Shown here: in pieces, positions 53,427 to 61,504 of the stretch
Layout of the letters: the number at the start of each line of letters is the position of its first letter
Numbering within the stretch: the stretch's first letter is position 1
Assembly (NCBI RefSeq): GCF_018967865.2
Contig: NZ_JAHLZY020000001.1
Span: forward strand, 310,001 to 374,000
Direction of reading: 5' to 3'
Source of the DNA: Hymenobacter siberiensis
GTDB lineage: Bacteria > Bacteroidota > Bacteroidia > Cytophagales > Hymenobacteraceae
Length of the DNA: 64,000 nucleotides
Notes under the pieces: model-generated
Told to the model about the DNA's origin: nothing
Seen by the model: only the letters and a program-made list of their open reading frames with translations
Databases searched by the model: none
Made by a program: the position numbers and the translations under genes

Positions 53427-56400
53427 GTGACCCGGCCCGCCGAGGGCGGCAGCCGCTACGGCAACGTGAACGGCAAGCGCGACTTGGTGCTGCACCTCGG
53501 CGACACGGCCGACTCGCCGGTGGGGGTGGTGCTGGAGGTGAAGGGCCCCAAGAACCCCGGCGAGATGCTGGCCCCAGACGACCTCAACCGCAAGGCTTTC
53601 CAGCAGCTGCTGCTCTACTACCTGGAAGACCGCACCGACGAGAAGGCCGACGACTTCAAGCGCCTCATCATCACGACGGGCTACGAGTGGTACGTATTCG
53701 ATGCCCTCGACTTCAACCGCCTGTTTTTCCGTGACAAGACGTTTGTGAAGGCCTTCCGCGACTGGAAGGCGGGCGCCAAGGCCGCCACCGATACCGCCTT
53801 TTTCTACCACAGCATTGCCGGCAAGCAGTTGGCCGCGCTGGCCGGCGAGCTGCGCGTGGCCTACGTGGACCTGCGCCCCGGCCTGCCCACCAAGCCCGCC
53901 GACCTGCTGGCCCTCTACCGCCTGTTTCACCCCGCCTACCTGCTGAAGGAGCCCCTGACGGGGCGACGCGACCCCAACACCCTCAACCAGGAGTTCTACA
54001 ACGAGCTGCTGTACCTGGTGGGGCTGAAGGAGGACAAGCAGGGCGGCCTGCGCCGCATTGGCCGCTGCCCGGTGGGCGAGCGCCAGCCCGGCTCGCTGCT
54101 CGAAAACACGCTCAGCAAGCTGCACATCGGGCAGGGCTTGCAGAACATGCCCGCCGCCGAGCGCCCCACCTACGGCGACACCCTGGAAGCCCAGCTGGAG
54201 GAAGTGGCCCTGGCCCTGTGCCTGGTGTGGGTGAACCGCCTCCTGTTTCTGAAGCTGCTGGAGGGGCAGCTGGTGCGCTACCACGATGCCGCCGATGCCG
54301 CCCACTTCCGCTTCCTGACGCCCGTTCGCCTGGCCGACTACGACGACGTGCTGAACCTGTTTTTTGAGGTGCTGAACCGGCCGCCGGCCGAGCGCAGCCC
54401 CGAAATGCGCGCCGCCTACCCCGAAGTGCCCTACCTCAACTCCTCCCTCTTCGAGCTCAGCCCGCTCGAAAGCCAGACCTTCGACATCAGCGGGCTGCGC
54501 AATGGGCTGGGGCTGGCGCCCTACTCCGGCTCGGTGCTGCGCAAGGCGGGCGCGCCGGCCGTGCCCCCCGCCAAGGCCCACACCAGCGCCGCGCCCCAGT
54601 GGGCCGCGCTGCCCTACCTGCTGCACTTTCTCGATGCCTACGACTTTGCCACCGACCCTACCACCAGCCACGCGGCCCTGCCGGCCCCTGGTGCGGCCGG
54701 GGCGGTGCCCGGTGGGTCGGGCACCGCGCCCCACCGGGCACCGCCCCGGCCGCTGCTCTCGGCCGCCGTGCTGGGGCTGGTGTTCGAGAAGATAAACGGC
54801 TACCGCGACGGCTCGTTCTACACCCCCGGCTTCGTGACCATGTACATGGCCCGCCAGACGCTGGGCCGCGCCGTGCTGCGCCACTTCGCCCAGGCGCCTG
54901 CCTTTCCGGAGCTGGCCGGCTGCCAGGCCCTGGAGGACCTGCAGGATGCCCTGGTGCCCGCCCGCCGCGCCCGCCGCCAGGAGTACGCGGCCCACTTCAA
55001 CACCCTCACCGTGCTGGACCCGGCCGTGGGCTCGGGCCACTTCCTGGTGAGTGCCCTCAATGAGCTGCTGGCCCTGAAGGGCCGCCTGGGCCTGCTGCTC
55101 GACGACGAGGGCGCCCGCCTGCCCTATACCCTGGAAGTGGAGCACGACGAGCTGCTGGTGACCGATGCCGACGGCCTGCCCGCCCCCTACCGGGTGGGCC
55201 GCTTCGAGGCCGCTACCGGGCACCGCACCGTGGGGCCCGAGCGTACCCGCCTGCAAAAGGCCCTGTTTCGGGAGAAGCGCGCCCTGATGGAGCACGCCCT
55301 GTTCGGGGTGGACCTCAACCCCAACTCCGTCCGCATCTGCCGGCTGCGCCTCTGGATTGAGCTGCTGAAACACGCCTACTACAAGCCCGAAACCGACTTC
55401 CGGGAGCTCGAAACCCTGCCCAACCTCGACCTGAACGTGAAAACCGGCAACTCGCTGCTGGCCCGCTTCGCGCTGGATGTGGACCTGACCGACGTGTTTA
55501 AGAAGGGCGGCTTCACGCTGAAAAAATACAAGGAGGCCGCCCACGAATACTTCGGCAGCCGGGGGCGCGAGGACAAGAGCAAGCTGCTGGGGTTTCTGCA
55601 GCAAATCAAGGAGCAGTTCACGGCCGTGCTGCACCTCAAGGACAAGAAGCGGGAGGCGCTGCGCAAATACCGCAACGAGCGGCTGGTGCTCGAAACCCAG
55701 GGCTCGCTCTTCGCCGGCAGCAAGAAGGAGCAGGACGCCCGGCACTTCGACATGCGCCGCCTGGAACTGCTGGCCGACAAGCTCGATGCCGAAATCCAGG
55801 CCCACGAGCAGGGCGCCATCTTCCGCGAGGCTTTCGAGTGGCGCTTCGAGTTTCCCGAGGTGCTCGACGAGGCCGGCGCCTTTCGTGGCTTCGATGTGGT
55901 GATGGGCAACCCGCCGTACATCCGGCAGGAAGCCTTTAAGGAGCTGAAGCCGCACCTGAAACAGCGCTTCGGCCACGTCTTCGCCGGCACGGCCGACCTC
56001 TACGTGTACTTCCTGCAGCTGGGGGCCGAACTGCTGGCCCCCGGCGGCGAACTGTCCTACATTGTGCCCAACAAGTGGCTGCGGGCCGGCTACGGGGCCG
56101 CGCTGCGCGGCTGGTTGGCCAGCTCCCAAACCCTATTGGAGTTCGTGGACTTCGGCGACTTGCCCGTATTCCCCGAAGCCACCACCTACCCCGCCATCGT
56201 GGCCCTGCGTCAGGATGCGCCCGCTGCGGAAAGCACCTTCCGCGCCGCTGAGATACTGAAGCTGCTCCCTGACTTTGCCGCCTCGGTTATAAGTGTCGCT
56301 CGCGCCATTCCACAATCCTCTTTGAAGGCTGATGGATGGAACTTGGCTGATGCTGACTCCCAAGATTTACTGGACAAACTACGTGCTGCGGGTAATCCAT

Positions 56401-57179
56401 TGGGTGAGTACGCCAACGGCACAATCTACTACGGTATTAAAACAGGCTACAATGAAGCCTTTGTAGTGAGTGCTTCCACGCGGAATGCTTTGATTAAAGC
56501 TGACCCTAATTCAGCCGATATTATAAAACCCTTCTTGGCAGGTCGGGATGTGAAGAGATACCAGCAATCCAAGACAGAGAAGTATCTGTTATTCATGCGC
56601 CGGGGCATCGACCCTGAAAAGTACCCGGCAGTAATGGCTCATCTTGAGCAGTTTCGAAAGCAGCTTGAGCCGCGCCCGAAGCATCTCAGTGACAAAGCCG
56701 CTGCCGAATGGCCAGGGCGGAAACCCGGTACTTACAAATGGTATGAGGTGCAAGACAGCATCGAGTATTGGCAGGAATTTGAGAAGCCCAAAATCTGCTT
56801 TCCCGATATAGCGCCCATCTTGTCATTCACGCTTGATGTAAGCGGAGCCTGTTTAGCGAATACGGGCTACTTTCTGCCTATTGACGACTTGTTTTTATTA
56901 GGTGTCCTTAACTCTAGTTTGATAGACGTGTATTTTCGGAGTCTGTCGGCTTCGATTCGCGGCGGGTACTTGCGTTTCTTCAAGCAATACGTGGAGCAGC
57001 TCCCCATCCCCGCCGCCACGCCGGCCGAGCAGGCGGCCATTGCCGCGCTGGTGCAGCAGATTCTGGACGCCAAAGCCGCCGACCCTACCGCCGACACCAC
57101 CGCGCCCGAAGCGGCCGTTGATGCCGCCGTGGCCGCCCTGTATGGGGTGGCGCTGCCGGCGGCGGGCGGCGCGCTGTAG
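53427..57179 (+). CDS. Type IIG-like restriction enzyme/N6-adenine methyltransferase (Eco57I family)
   Basis: 1250 residues from GTG 53427. Order: PD-ExK-like nuclease at the start (Asp19 in KRDLVLHLG, Glu37 and Lys39 in VLEVKGPKN), a helical region, methylase motif I LDPAVGSGHFLVSAL (~529), motif IV NPPYIRQEAF (~827), then a target-recognition region (~950-1190) ending in GGYLRFFKQYVEQLPIP. Such single proteins both cut and methylate DNA. It stands alone, with no separate S, R or helicase gene. The recognition region is visibly AT-richer than the rest, and a 24-bp inverted repeat interrupts ~422-442. The true N-terminus is probably ~58 residues upstream behind a frameshift. Confidence 0.87.
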   Translation: MTRPAEGGSRYGNVNGKRDLVLHLGDTADSPVGVVLEVKGPKNPGEMLAPDDLNRKAFQQLLLYYLEDRTDEKADDFKRLIITTGYEWYVFDALDFNRLFFRDKTFVKAFRDWKAGAKAATDTAFFYHSIAGKQLAALAGELRVAYVDLRPGLPTKPADLLALYRLFHPAYLLKEPLTGRRDPNTLNQEFYNELLYLVGLKEDKQGGLRRIGRCPVGERQPGSLLENTLSKLHIGQGLQNMPAAERPTYGDTLEAQLEEVALALCLVWVNRLLFLKLLEGQLVRYHDAADAAHFRFLTPVRLADYDDVLNLFFEVLNRPPAERSPEMRAAYPEVPYLNSSLFELSPLESQTFDISGLRNGLGLAPYSGSVLRKAGAPAVPPAKAHTSAAPQWAALPYLLHFLDAYDFATDPTTSHAALPAPGAAGAVPGGSGTAPHRAPPRPLLSAAVLGLVFEKINGYRDGSFYTPGFVTMYMARQTLGRAVLRHFAQAPAFPELAGCQALEDLQDALVPARRARRQEYAAHFNTLTVLDPAVGSGHFLVSALNELLALKGRLGLLLDDEGARLPYTLEVEHDELLVTDADGLPAPYRVGRFEAATGHRTVGPERTRLQKALFREKRALMEHALFGVDLNPNSVRICRLRLWIELLKHAYYKPETDFRELETLPNLDLNVKTGNSLLARFALDVDLTDVFKKGGFTLKKYKEAAHEYFGSRGREDKSKLLGFLQQIKEQFTAVLHLKDKKREALRKYRNERLVLETQGSLFAGSKKEQDARHFDMRRLELLADKLDAEIQAHEQGAIFREAFEWRFEFPEVLDEAGAFRGFDVVMGNPPYIRQEAFKELKPHLKQRFGHVFAGTADLYVYFLQLGAELLAPGGELSYIVPNKWLRAGYGAALRGWLASSQTLLEFVDFGDLPVFPEATTYPAIVALRQDAPAAESTFRAAEILKLLPDFAASVISVARAIPQSSLKADGWNLADADSQDLLDKLRAAGNPLGEYANGTIYYGIKTGYNEAFVVSASTRNALIKADPNSADIIKPFLAGRDVKRYQQSKTEKYLLFMRRGIDPEKYPAVMAHLEQFRKQLEPRPKHLSDKAAAEWPGRKPGTYKWYEVQDSIEYWQEFEKPKICFPDIAPILSFTLDVSGACLANTGYFLPIDDLFLLGVLNSSLIDVYFRSLSASIRGGYLRFFKQYVEQLPIPAATPAEQAAIAALVQQILDAKAADPTADTTAPEAAVDAAVAALYGVALPAAGGAL
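54693..54753. repeat. 24-bp perfect inverted repeat inside the restriction-methylase gene
   Basis: Arms 54693-54716 and 54730-54753 are exact complements around a 13-base loop. The arm begins GCGGCCGGGGCGGTGCCCGG. In frame it adds a Gly/Ala/Pro-rich stretch (GAVPGGSGTAPHRAPPRP) just before the methylase domain. Confidence 0.9.
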
Positions 57180-57237
57180 CGCGGACTTTTAGTCCGCGAG
57201 GGGAATCAGGGGGCTCGCGGCCTACAAGTCCGCGCTC
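57178..57237. repeat. GCGGACT hairpin pair after the restriction-methylase gene
   Basis: GCGCGGACT-TTT-AGTCCGCG forms a hairpin (57179-57198) and is repeated in inverted, degenerate form at 57213-57237. A similar GCGGACT...AGTCC hairpin is at 60661-60681. Confidence 0.7.
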
Positions 57238-57242
57238 CGACT

Positions 57243-57437
57243 GCCCCGAAACCCGTGCCAAGCGGGTTTAATCCCCCTCCGAACGGGTTTCGGGCGGCGT
57301 GGGGCGGCCCGAAACCCGTTCGGAGGGGGTTAAATCCCCTTCCGAACGGGTTTTTGCGCGTTCGGAAGGGGATTCGGGGGGGCGGGCGGGGCAAAAAAGA
57401 AGCTCCGAACGGGTTTAAAGCCGTTCGGAGCTTGCAG
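57243..57437. repeat. Cluster of GAACGGGTTT units in both orientations
   Basis: Direct copies at about 57278, 57346 and 57406 and inverted AAACCCGTTC-type copies at about 57248 and 57312, with GGAGGGGGTTAAA-like connecting sequence. Spacing is uneven. With the preceding repeat it fills the ~300-bp gap between the restriction-methylase and the next gene. Confidence 0.75.
57392..57433 (-). terminator. Terminator of the 57477-57950 gene, built from the GAACGGG repeat
   Basis: AAGCTCCGAACGG (57400-57412) pairs with CCGTTCGGAGCTT (57421-57433). On the minus strand the stem is followed by CTTTTTTG. Confidence 0.75.
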
Positions 57438-57476
57438 GGGGCCGGGCAGCGCGGCGGAAAGGGGCGGCGGGGCGGG

Positions 57477-57950
57477 TTAGGCCTTGCTCGGGACGGTTTT
57501 GGCGGGGCGGCCGGGGAAGCGCTGGCGCAGGTCGTCGTAGGCGGCCTGGGCACCGGGCTGCTTCTGCTCGGCCAGGAACTTGATGTTTTTGTAAACCGGC
57601 GAGGCCTGGGCCATGCCTTCGGCCCCGGCCAGCATGGTGGTGCTGCCGAGGTCGAGGGCGAGCTGGGCGGCAAACTGTTCGAGGGGGGCCAGGTCGGCGG
57701 CTAGGCCCACGTCCTGCTTCAGCTCGTCGAAGCTGATGAAGGCGGGCACGAAGGCGGGGGAGTTGGCCGCGTAATCGAGAATTTTGGCCATGAAGCCGAC
57801 GGATTTGTCGCCCATTTTCGCCAGGTTCTTGCGCTCGTCCGGCGTGAGGGCGTGCAGGTAGGGGGCGAGCACGGCGCGAGCCTGCTTGAGGTGGTCGAGG
57901 GCCTTGGCCAGCTCGGCGGGGGGAATGGCAGCGGTAATCTGATTAGACAT
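57477..57950 (-). CDS. Small cytoplasmic protein of unknown function
   Basis: 157 residues from the ATG at 57950 (MSNQITAAIPPAELAKALDH). No signal peptide or membrane helix. Predicted mostly helical, with YLHALTPDERKNLAKMGDKS and AFVPAFISFDELKQDVGLAA as the best-defined segments and a basic Pro-containing tail (GRPAKTVPSKA). I do not recognise a family. Single-gene unit whose terminator is part of the neighbouring repeat cluster. Confidence 0.75.
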   Translation of the reverse strand: MSNQITAAIPPAELAKALDHLKQARAVLAPYLHALTPDERKNLAKMGDKSVGFMAKILDYAANSPAFVPAFISFDELKQDVGLAADLAPLEQFAAQLALDLGSTTMLAGAEGMAQASPVYKNIKFLAEQKQPGAQAAYDDLRQRFPGRPAKTVPSKA

Positions 57951-58096
57951 CGGAAAGATGAGTGGTAGGTAGGAAAAAGAGAACCGGCGGCCCCAGCTGC
58001 CGGGCCCCGGGCGGGCCACGCGGCCCGCGTCGGAAAGGTGGGGATAAAATGTGGGATGTGCTGTCGTTCAACGGGGTGAGGCGCCCCGTTGCATGA

Positions 58097-58852
58097 CTAC
58101 CCGCGTCCTTTCCGGGCTTTCGGAGCTGCGGGCTGCTGCGCCAGCAGCTCCAGCAAGTGCTCGGGCGTGAAGCCCGTGAAATCCTTGATGACGGTGAGCG
58201 GGGCCTGGAAATCTTTCGCCGCCAGCGTGGTGGCCACGGCCACGCAGCGCATACCAGCGCGGTAGGCGGCCTGCTCGCCGAGCACGGCATCTTCGAACAC
58301 GATGCAGTCTTCCGGCTGCACGCCCAGCCGGGCGGCGGTGCGGGAATAGGTGTCGGGGTGGGGCTTGCCCCGGGGCACGTCGTCTTTGCCGGCGACCACG
58401 TCAAAATAGCAGCGCAGGTCGAGGTGGTCGAGGATGTAGCTGAGCGTGGGGCCGCCCTAGCCGGTGCCGAGGCCGATTTTAAAGCCCTCATCGCGGGCCG
58501 CTTGCAGGAAATCAACGAGGCCGGGCAGGGCGCGGCGCTTGCTCCGGTACAGGGTGCGGTAGAGGAGCTCGCGCTGCTCGGCGTAGCTGTCGCGCTGCTT
58601 TTTGGGGATGGGGTGCCGGAACACGCGTTGGATAATAAAGCTATTTAGAAAGCGTAGAGACGCATATTTGCGTCTCTACGCTTTCTAAATAGCTTCAATA
58701 TCGTCGGCGGGCATGCCGTTGAGGCGTTTGAGCAGGGGCCGGGCTTGGGTTGTGAGGCCCAGGTCGCGGAAGAGCAGCTGGAAGGCGCGGGCCTGCACAG
58801 GCGTGTTGTCGACGAGCACGCCGTCCATGTCGAAGAGGAGGGCTGGTTTCAT
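58097..58852 (-). pseudogene. Broken HAD phosphatase (beta-phosphoglucomutase-like)
   Basis: 252 codons from ATG 58852. Motifs: nucleophile LLFDMDGVLVDNTP, FKIGLGTG (motif II), GKPHPDTY (Lys, motif III) and CIVFEDAVLG (motif IV). Two lesions stop translation. A 58-bp palindrome (58638-58695) sits after NGMPADDIEA and brings two in-frame TAG codons; the frame downstream is kept (IIQRVFRHPIPKKQRDSYAE). A further TAG at 58458-58460 follows GLGTG where Ser is usual. Fragments could be made from internal starts, but no complete enzyme. Confidence 0.88.
58638..58695. repeat. Palindromic insertion in the HAD gene (27-bp arms)
   Basis: Arms 58638-58664 and 58669-58695 are perfect complements around TATT. 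The arm includes GCGTAGAGACGCA. No coding capacity. MITE- or REP-like by shape. Confidence 0.9.
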
Positions 58853-58887
58853 AACCTGGCGTACGCACGGCGGGGCAAGCGCGGCGG

Positions 58888-58895
58888 TATCTTTG
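58888..58895 (+). promoter_or_regulatory. TAnnTTTG -7 box of the PafA-like gene
   Basis: TATCTTTG, 26 bases before the ATG at 58922. Confidence 0.55.
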
Positions 58896-58921
58896 CCGGG
58901 CTTTCGCTCAATTGCCATTTC

Positions 58922-60628
58922 ATGAAGAAACTTCTTGCCTTAGCTTTCCTGGCCTTGCCCACGCTGGCCGCCAAACCCGAAGACCCCGTGGCCCGCCCCA
59001 GGCTGGTGGTGGGCATCGTGGTCGACCAGATGCGCTACGACTACATTTACCGCTACTGGAGCAAGTACCCGGCCGGCGGCTTCCGGCGCTTGCTGGGCGA
59101 GGGCTTTAGCTACGAAAGCTGCCACTACAACTACGTGCCCACCTACACCGGCCCCGGCCACGCCAGCGTGTACACCGGCACCACGCCGGCCGTGCACGGC
59201 ATCATCGGCAACAACTGGTGGGTGCGCGAGGAAGGCCGCGAAACCTACGTGACCGAGGACAAGACCGTGCAGGCCGTGGGCGGCACGGCGGCCGCCGGCC
59301 AGATGTCGCCGCGCTATATGCTCAGTACCACCATCACCGACGAGCTGCGCCTGGCCACGAATTTCCAGGCCAAAACCATTGGTGTGAGCATGAAGGACCG
59401 GGGCAGCATCCTGCCCGCCGGCCACTCGGCCACCGCCGCCTACTGGTACGACGGCACCAACGGCGCCTTCATCAGCAGCACCTTCTACCAGCCCACTTTG
59501 CCCGATTGGGTCACGAAGTTCAACGCCGCTGGCCACGCTGCCGAGTACCTGGCTAAGCCCTGGAACACGCTGCTGCCCATTACCGGCTACACCGAAAGCT
59601 CGGCCGATGACGTGCCGTGGGAAGCCGCTTTCAAGGGCGAAAGCAAGCCCGTGTTCCCGCACGATTTGCCCGTGCTCTCGGCCGGGGCCCCCGCCTCGGT
59701 GCAGCCCGTCCTCAAAAACTCGGGCGATGGCAAGAACCCCCAGCCGCCCACCCAGAACCTCGACCTCATCCGCAGCACGCCTTTCGGCAACAGCCTGACC
59801 ACCGACTTCGCCCTCGAAACCCTGCGCCAGGAGCAGATGGGCCAGCGCGGCATCACCGATTTCCTGGCCCTGAGCTACAGCAGCACCGACTACGTGGGCC
59901 ACCAGTTCGGCCCCAACTCCATCGAAGCTGAGGACACCTACCTGCGCCTCGACCGCGAGCTGGCCCGCCTGTTTGAGGCCCTCGACAAGCAGGTGGGCCG
60001 GGGCCAGACCCTCGTTTTCCTCACTGCCGACCACGCGGCGGCCCATGCCGTGGGCTTCTCGCAGGCCCACCGGCTGCCCGGCGGCGGCGTAGGGCCGTCC
60101 GTTATCCGCGACTCGGTGCAGCGCGCCCTCACCCGCCAGTACGGCGCCGGCCAGTGGGTGCTCAGCTACGAAAACCAGCAGGTGTACCTCAACCGCCCGC
60201 TGCTCAAAAAGAAGAATATTGACCTCGGCAAAGCCCAGCAGGACGTGGCCGCCGCCCTGCTCACCCTGCCCGGCGTCACGCAGGCTCTCACCGCCCTCGA
60301 CCTGCAGCGCGCCCACTGGAGCGAGGGCCTGGGCATGTACCAGGAAAACGGTTTCTACGCCCCGCGCTCCGGCGATGTGCTCACCGTGCTGGCCCCCGGC
60401 TGGCTCGAAGCCTACGCCTATCCCGTAGTGAAAGGCACCACCCACGGCTCGGCCGGCGCCTACGATACGCATGTGCCGCTGCTGTTCTGGGGTTGGGGCG
60501 TGAAGCATGGCGAGTCATCGGCTGCGGTGCACACCATTGACATCGCGCCCACCATCGCGCAGTTTCTGCACATTCAGGAGCCCAGCGGCTGCTCGGGGGT
60601 GCCGCTGCGCGAGGTGCTGGGAAGGTAA
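58922..60628 (+). CDS. PafA-like alkaline phosphatase / type I phosphodiesterase
   Basis: 568 residues from ATG 58922, which starts a signal peptide (MKKLLALAFLALPTLAAKPE); open codons upstream overlap the HAD gene and are not coding. Alkaline phosphatase superfamily, periplasmic. Metal and active-site motifs: VVDQMRYDYIYRYW (Asp), nucleophile Thr in VPTYTGPGHASVYTG, GIIGNNWW, KDRGSILPAGH, SSTDYVGHQFG, TADHAAAH and THGSAGAYDTHVPL. PafA releases phosphate from phosphomonoesters. The next gene is inorganic pyrophosphatase, but each has its own promoter, so a common phosphate role is only suggested. Confidence 0.93.
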   Translation: MKKLLALAFLALPTLAAKPEDPVARPRLVVGIVVDQMRYDYIYRYWSKYPAGGFRRLLGEGFSYESCHYNYVPTYTGPGHASVYTGTTPAVHGIIGNNWWVREEGRETYVTEDKTVQAVGGTAAAGQMSPRYMLSTTITDELRLATNFQAKTIGVSMKDRGSILPAGHSATAAYWYDGTNGAFISSTFYQPTLPDWVTKFNAAGHAAEYLAKPWNTLLPITGYTESSADDVPWEAAFKGESKPVFPHDLPVLSAGAPASVQPVLKNSGDGKNPQPPTQNLDLIRSTPFGNSLTTDFALETLRQEQMGQRGITDFLALSYSSTDYVGHQFGPNSIEAEDTYLRLDRELARLFEALDKQVGRGQTLVFLTADHAAAHAVGFSQAHRLPGGGVGPSVIRDSVQRALTRQYGAGQWVLSYENQQVYLNRPLLKKKNIDLGKAQQDVAAALLTLPGVTQALTALDLQRAHWSEGLGMYQENGFYAPRSGDVLTVLAPGWLEAYAYPVVKGTTHGSAGAYDTHVPLLFWGWGVKHGESSAAVHTIDIAPTIAQFLHIQEPSGCSGVPLREVLGR

Positions 60629-60654
60629 CCGTAGTTCCCGTCTGCTCGCTGCGC

Positions 60655-60682
60655 TCACGCGCGGACTCGCAGAGTCCACGCT
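60655..60682. repeat. GCGGACTC hairpin downstream of the PafA-like gene
   Basis: GGACTC-GCA-GAGTCC at 60663-60677 within GC-rich flanks. Similar to the element at 57178. No T-run directly after the stem. Confidence 0.6.
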
Positions 60683-60715
60683 ACATTTTTATTAACAAAC
60701 TCCCCCATCCGCTTG

Positions 60716-60723
60716 TAATTTTG
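60716..60723 (+). promoter_or_regulatory. TAnnTTTG -7 box of ppa
   Basis: TAATTTTG, 37 bases before the ppa ATG. Confidence 0.55.
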
Positions 60724-60760
60724 TCCTTGGCCGTCAGATAGGCGGCTGCTTTCCCTGAAT

Positions 60761-61312
60761 ATGACCCACTTCAACCCCTGGCACGACGTGTCGCGCGGCG
60801 ACGAAACTCCTACCGTCGTCCAGTCCATCATCGAAATTCCCAAAGGCAGCAAAGGCAAGTACGAGCTCGACAAGGAAAGCGGCCTGCTGAAGCTCGACCG
60901 CGTGCTGTTCTCGGCCGTGCACTACCCGGCCGCCTACGGCTTCATTCCGCAAACCTATTGCGACGACAAAGACCCGCTGGATATTCTGGTGCTCTGCTCG
61001 GTTGACATCGTGCCCATGTGCCTGGTGGAGGCCAAGGTCATCGGCGTAATGCAGATGGTGGACCAGAACGAGGAAGATGATAAAATCATCGCCGTAGCTG
61101 CCCACGACATTTCGGTGAACCACTACAACGACATCTCCGACCTGCCGCCCCACACGCTGCTCGAAATGCGCCGCTTCTTCGAGGACTACAAGGCCCTGGA
61201 GCACAACAAGCACGTTACCGTGGAGCGCTTCATGGGCAAGGAAGATGCCTACCGCATCATCAACGACAGCATCAAGCTCTACGAAGAGACGTTCGGCGAC
61301 CGCAAGGCGTAA
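60761..61312 (+). CDS. ppa: Inorganic pyrophosphatase, family I
   Basis: 183 residues, normal for the soluble family I enzyme that splits pyrophosphate from biosynthetic reactions. Active-site motifs: [32 protein letters not shown], the DxDPxD-like [11 protein letters not shown] and [11 protein letters not shown]. Cytoplasmic; no signal peptide. Downstream gap holds two large palindromes. Confidence 0.97.
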   Translation: MTHFNPWHDVSRGDETPTVVQSIIEIPKGSKGKYELDKESGLLKLDRVLFSAVHYPAAYGFIPQTYCDDKDPLDILVLCSVDIVPMCLVEAKVIGVMQMVDQNEEDDKIIAVAAHDISVNHYNDISDLPPHTLLEMRRFFEDYKALEHNKHVTVERFMGKEDAYRIINDSIKLYEETFGDRKA

Positions 61313-61330
61313 TCGCCGTTTCGGAATCGC

Positions 61331-61456
61331 TGCGCTATCGCGCGAACTGAACGTTCGCGCGATAGCGCAACCGGACACAGGCCCCGAAATTTTCTTTCGG
61401 CCCGCCAGAACGATTCGACCGATTTCGTTCTGGCGGGCCGAAAGGAAATTTTGGGG
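61331..61456. repeat. Two adjacent long palindromes after ppa
   Basis: First: TGCGCTATCGCGCGAAC (61331-61347) with its exact complement at 61353-61369. Second: 32-base arms at 61382-61413 and 61425-61456, nearly exact complements, containing TTTCGGCCCGCCAGAACGA. Neither is followed by a T-run. Together they fill most of the ppa-UbiA gap. Confidence 0.9.
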
Positions 61457-61492
61457 TTCGCGTTTCAGGCCCACCCAACGGGCCCCGCCTTC

Positions 61493-61500
61493 TACCTTCG
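61493..61500 (+). promoter_or_regulatory. Possible variant -7 box before the UbiA-like gene
   Basis: TACCTTCG (one mismatch to TAnnTTTG) ends 4 bases before GTG 61505. If it is used, the GTG would precede the transcript start and a later start such as ATG 61574 would apply. Confidence 0.35.
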
Positions 61501-61504
61501 CTCC

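Noticed and set aside
57243..57437. GAACGGGTTT cluster as a CRISPR array
   Set aside because: Units are 10 bp, unevenly spaced and in both orientations, with no cas gene.
58745..58921. Extension of the PafA-like gene upstream of 58922
   Set aside because: The added codons are the reverse strand of the HAD gene start, and the signal peptide begins at 58922.
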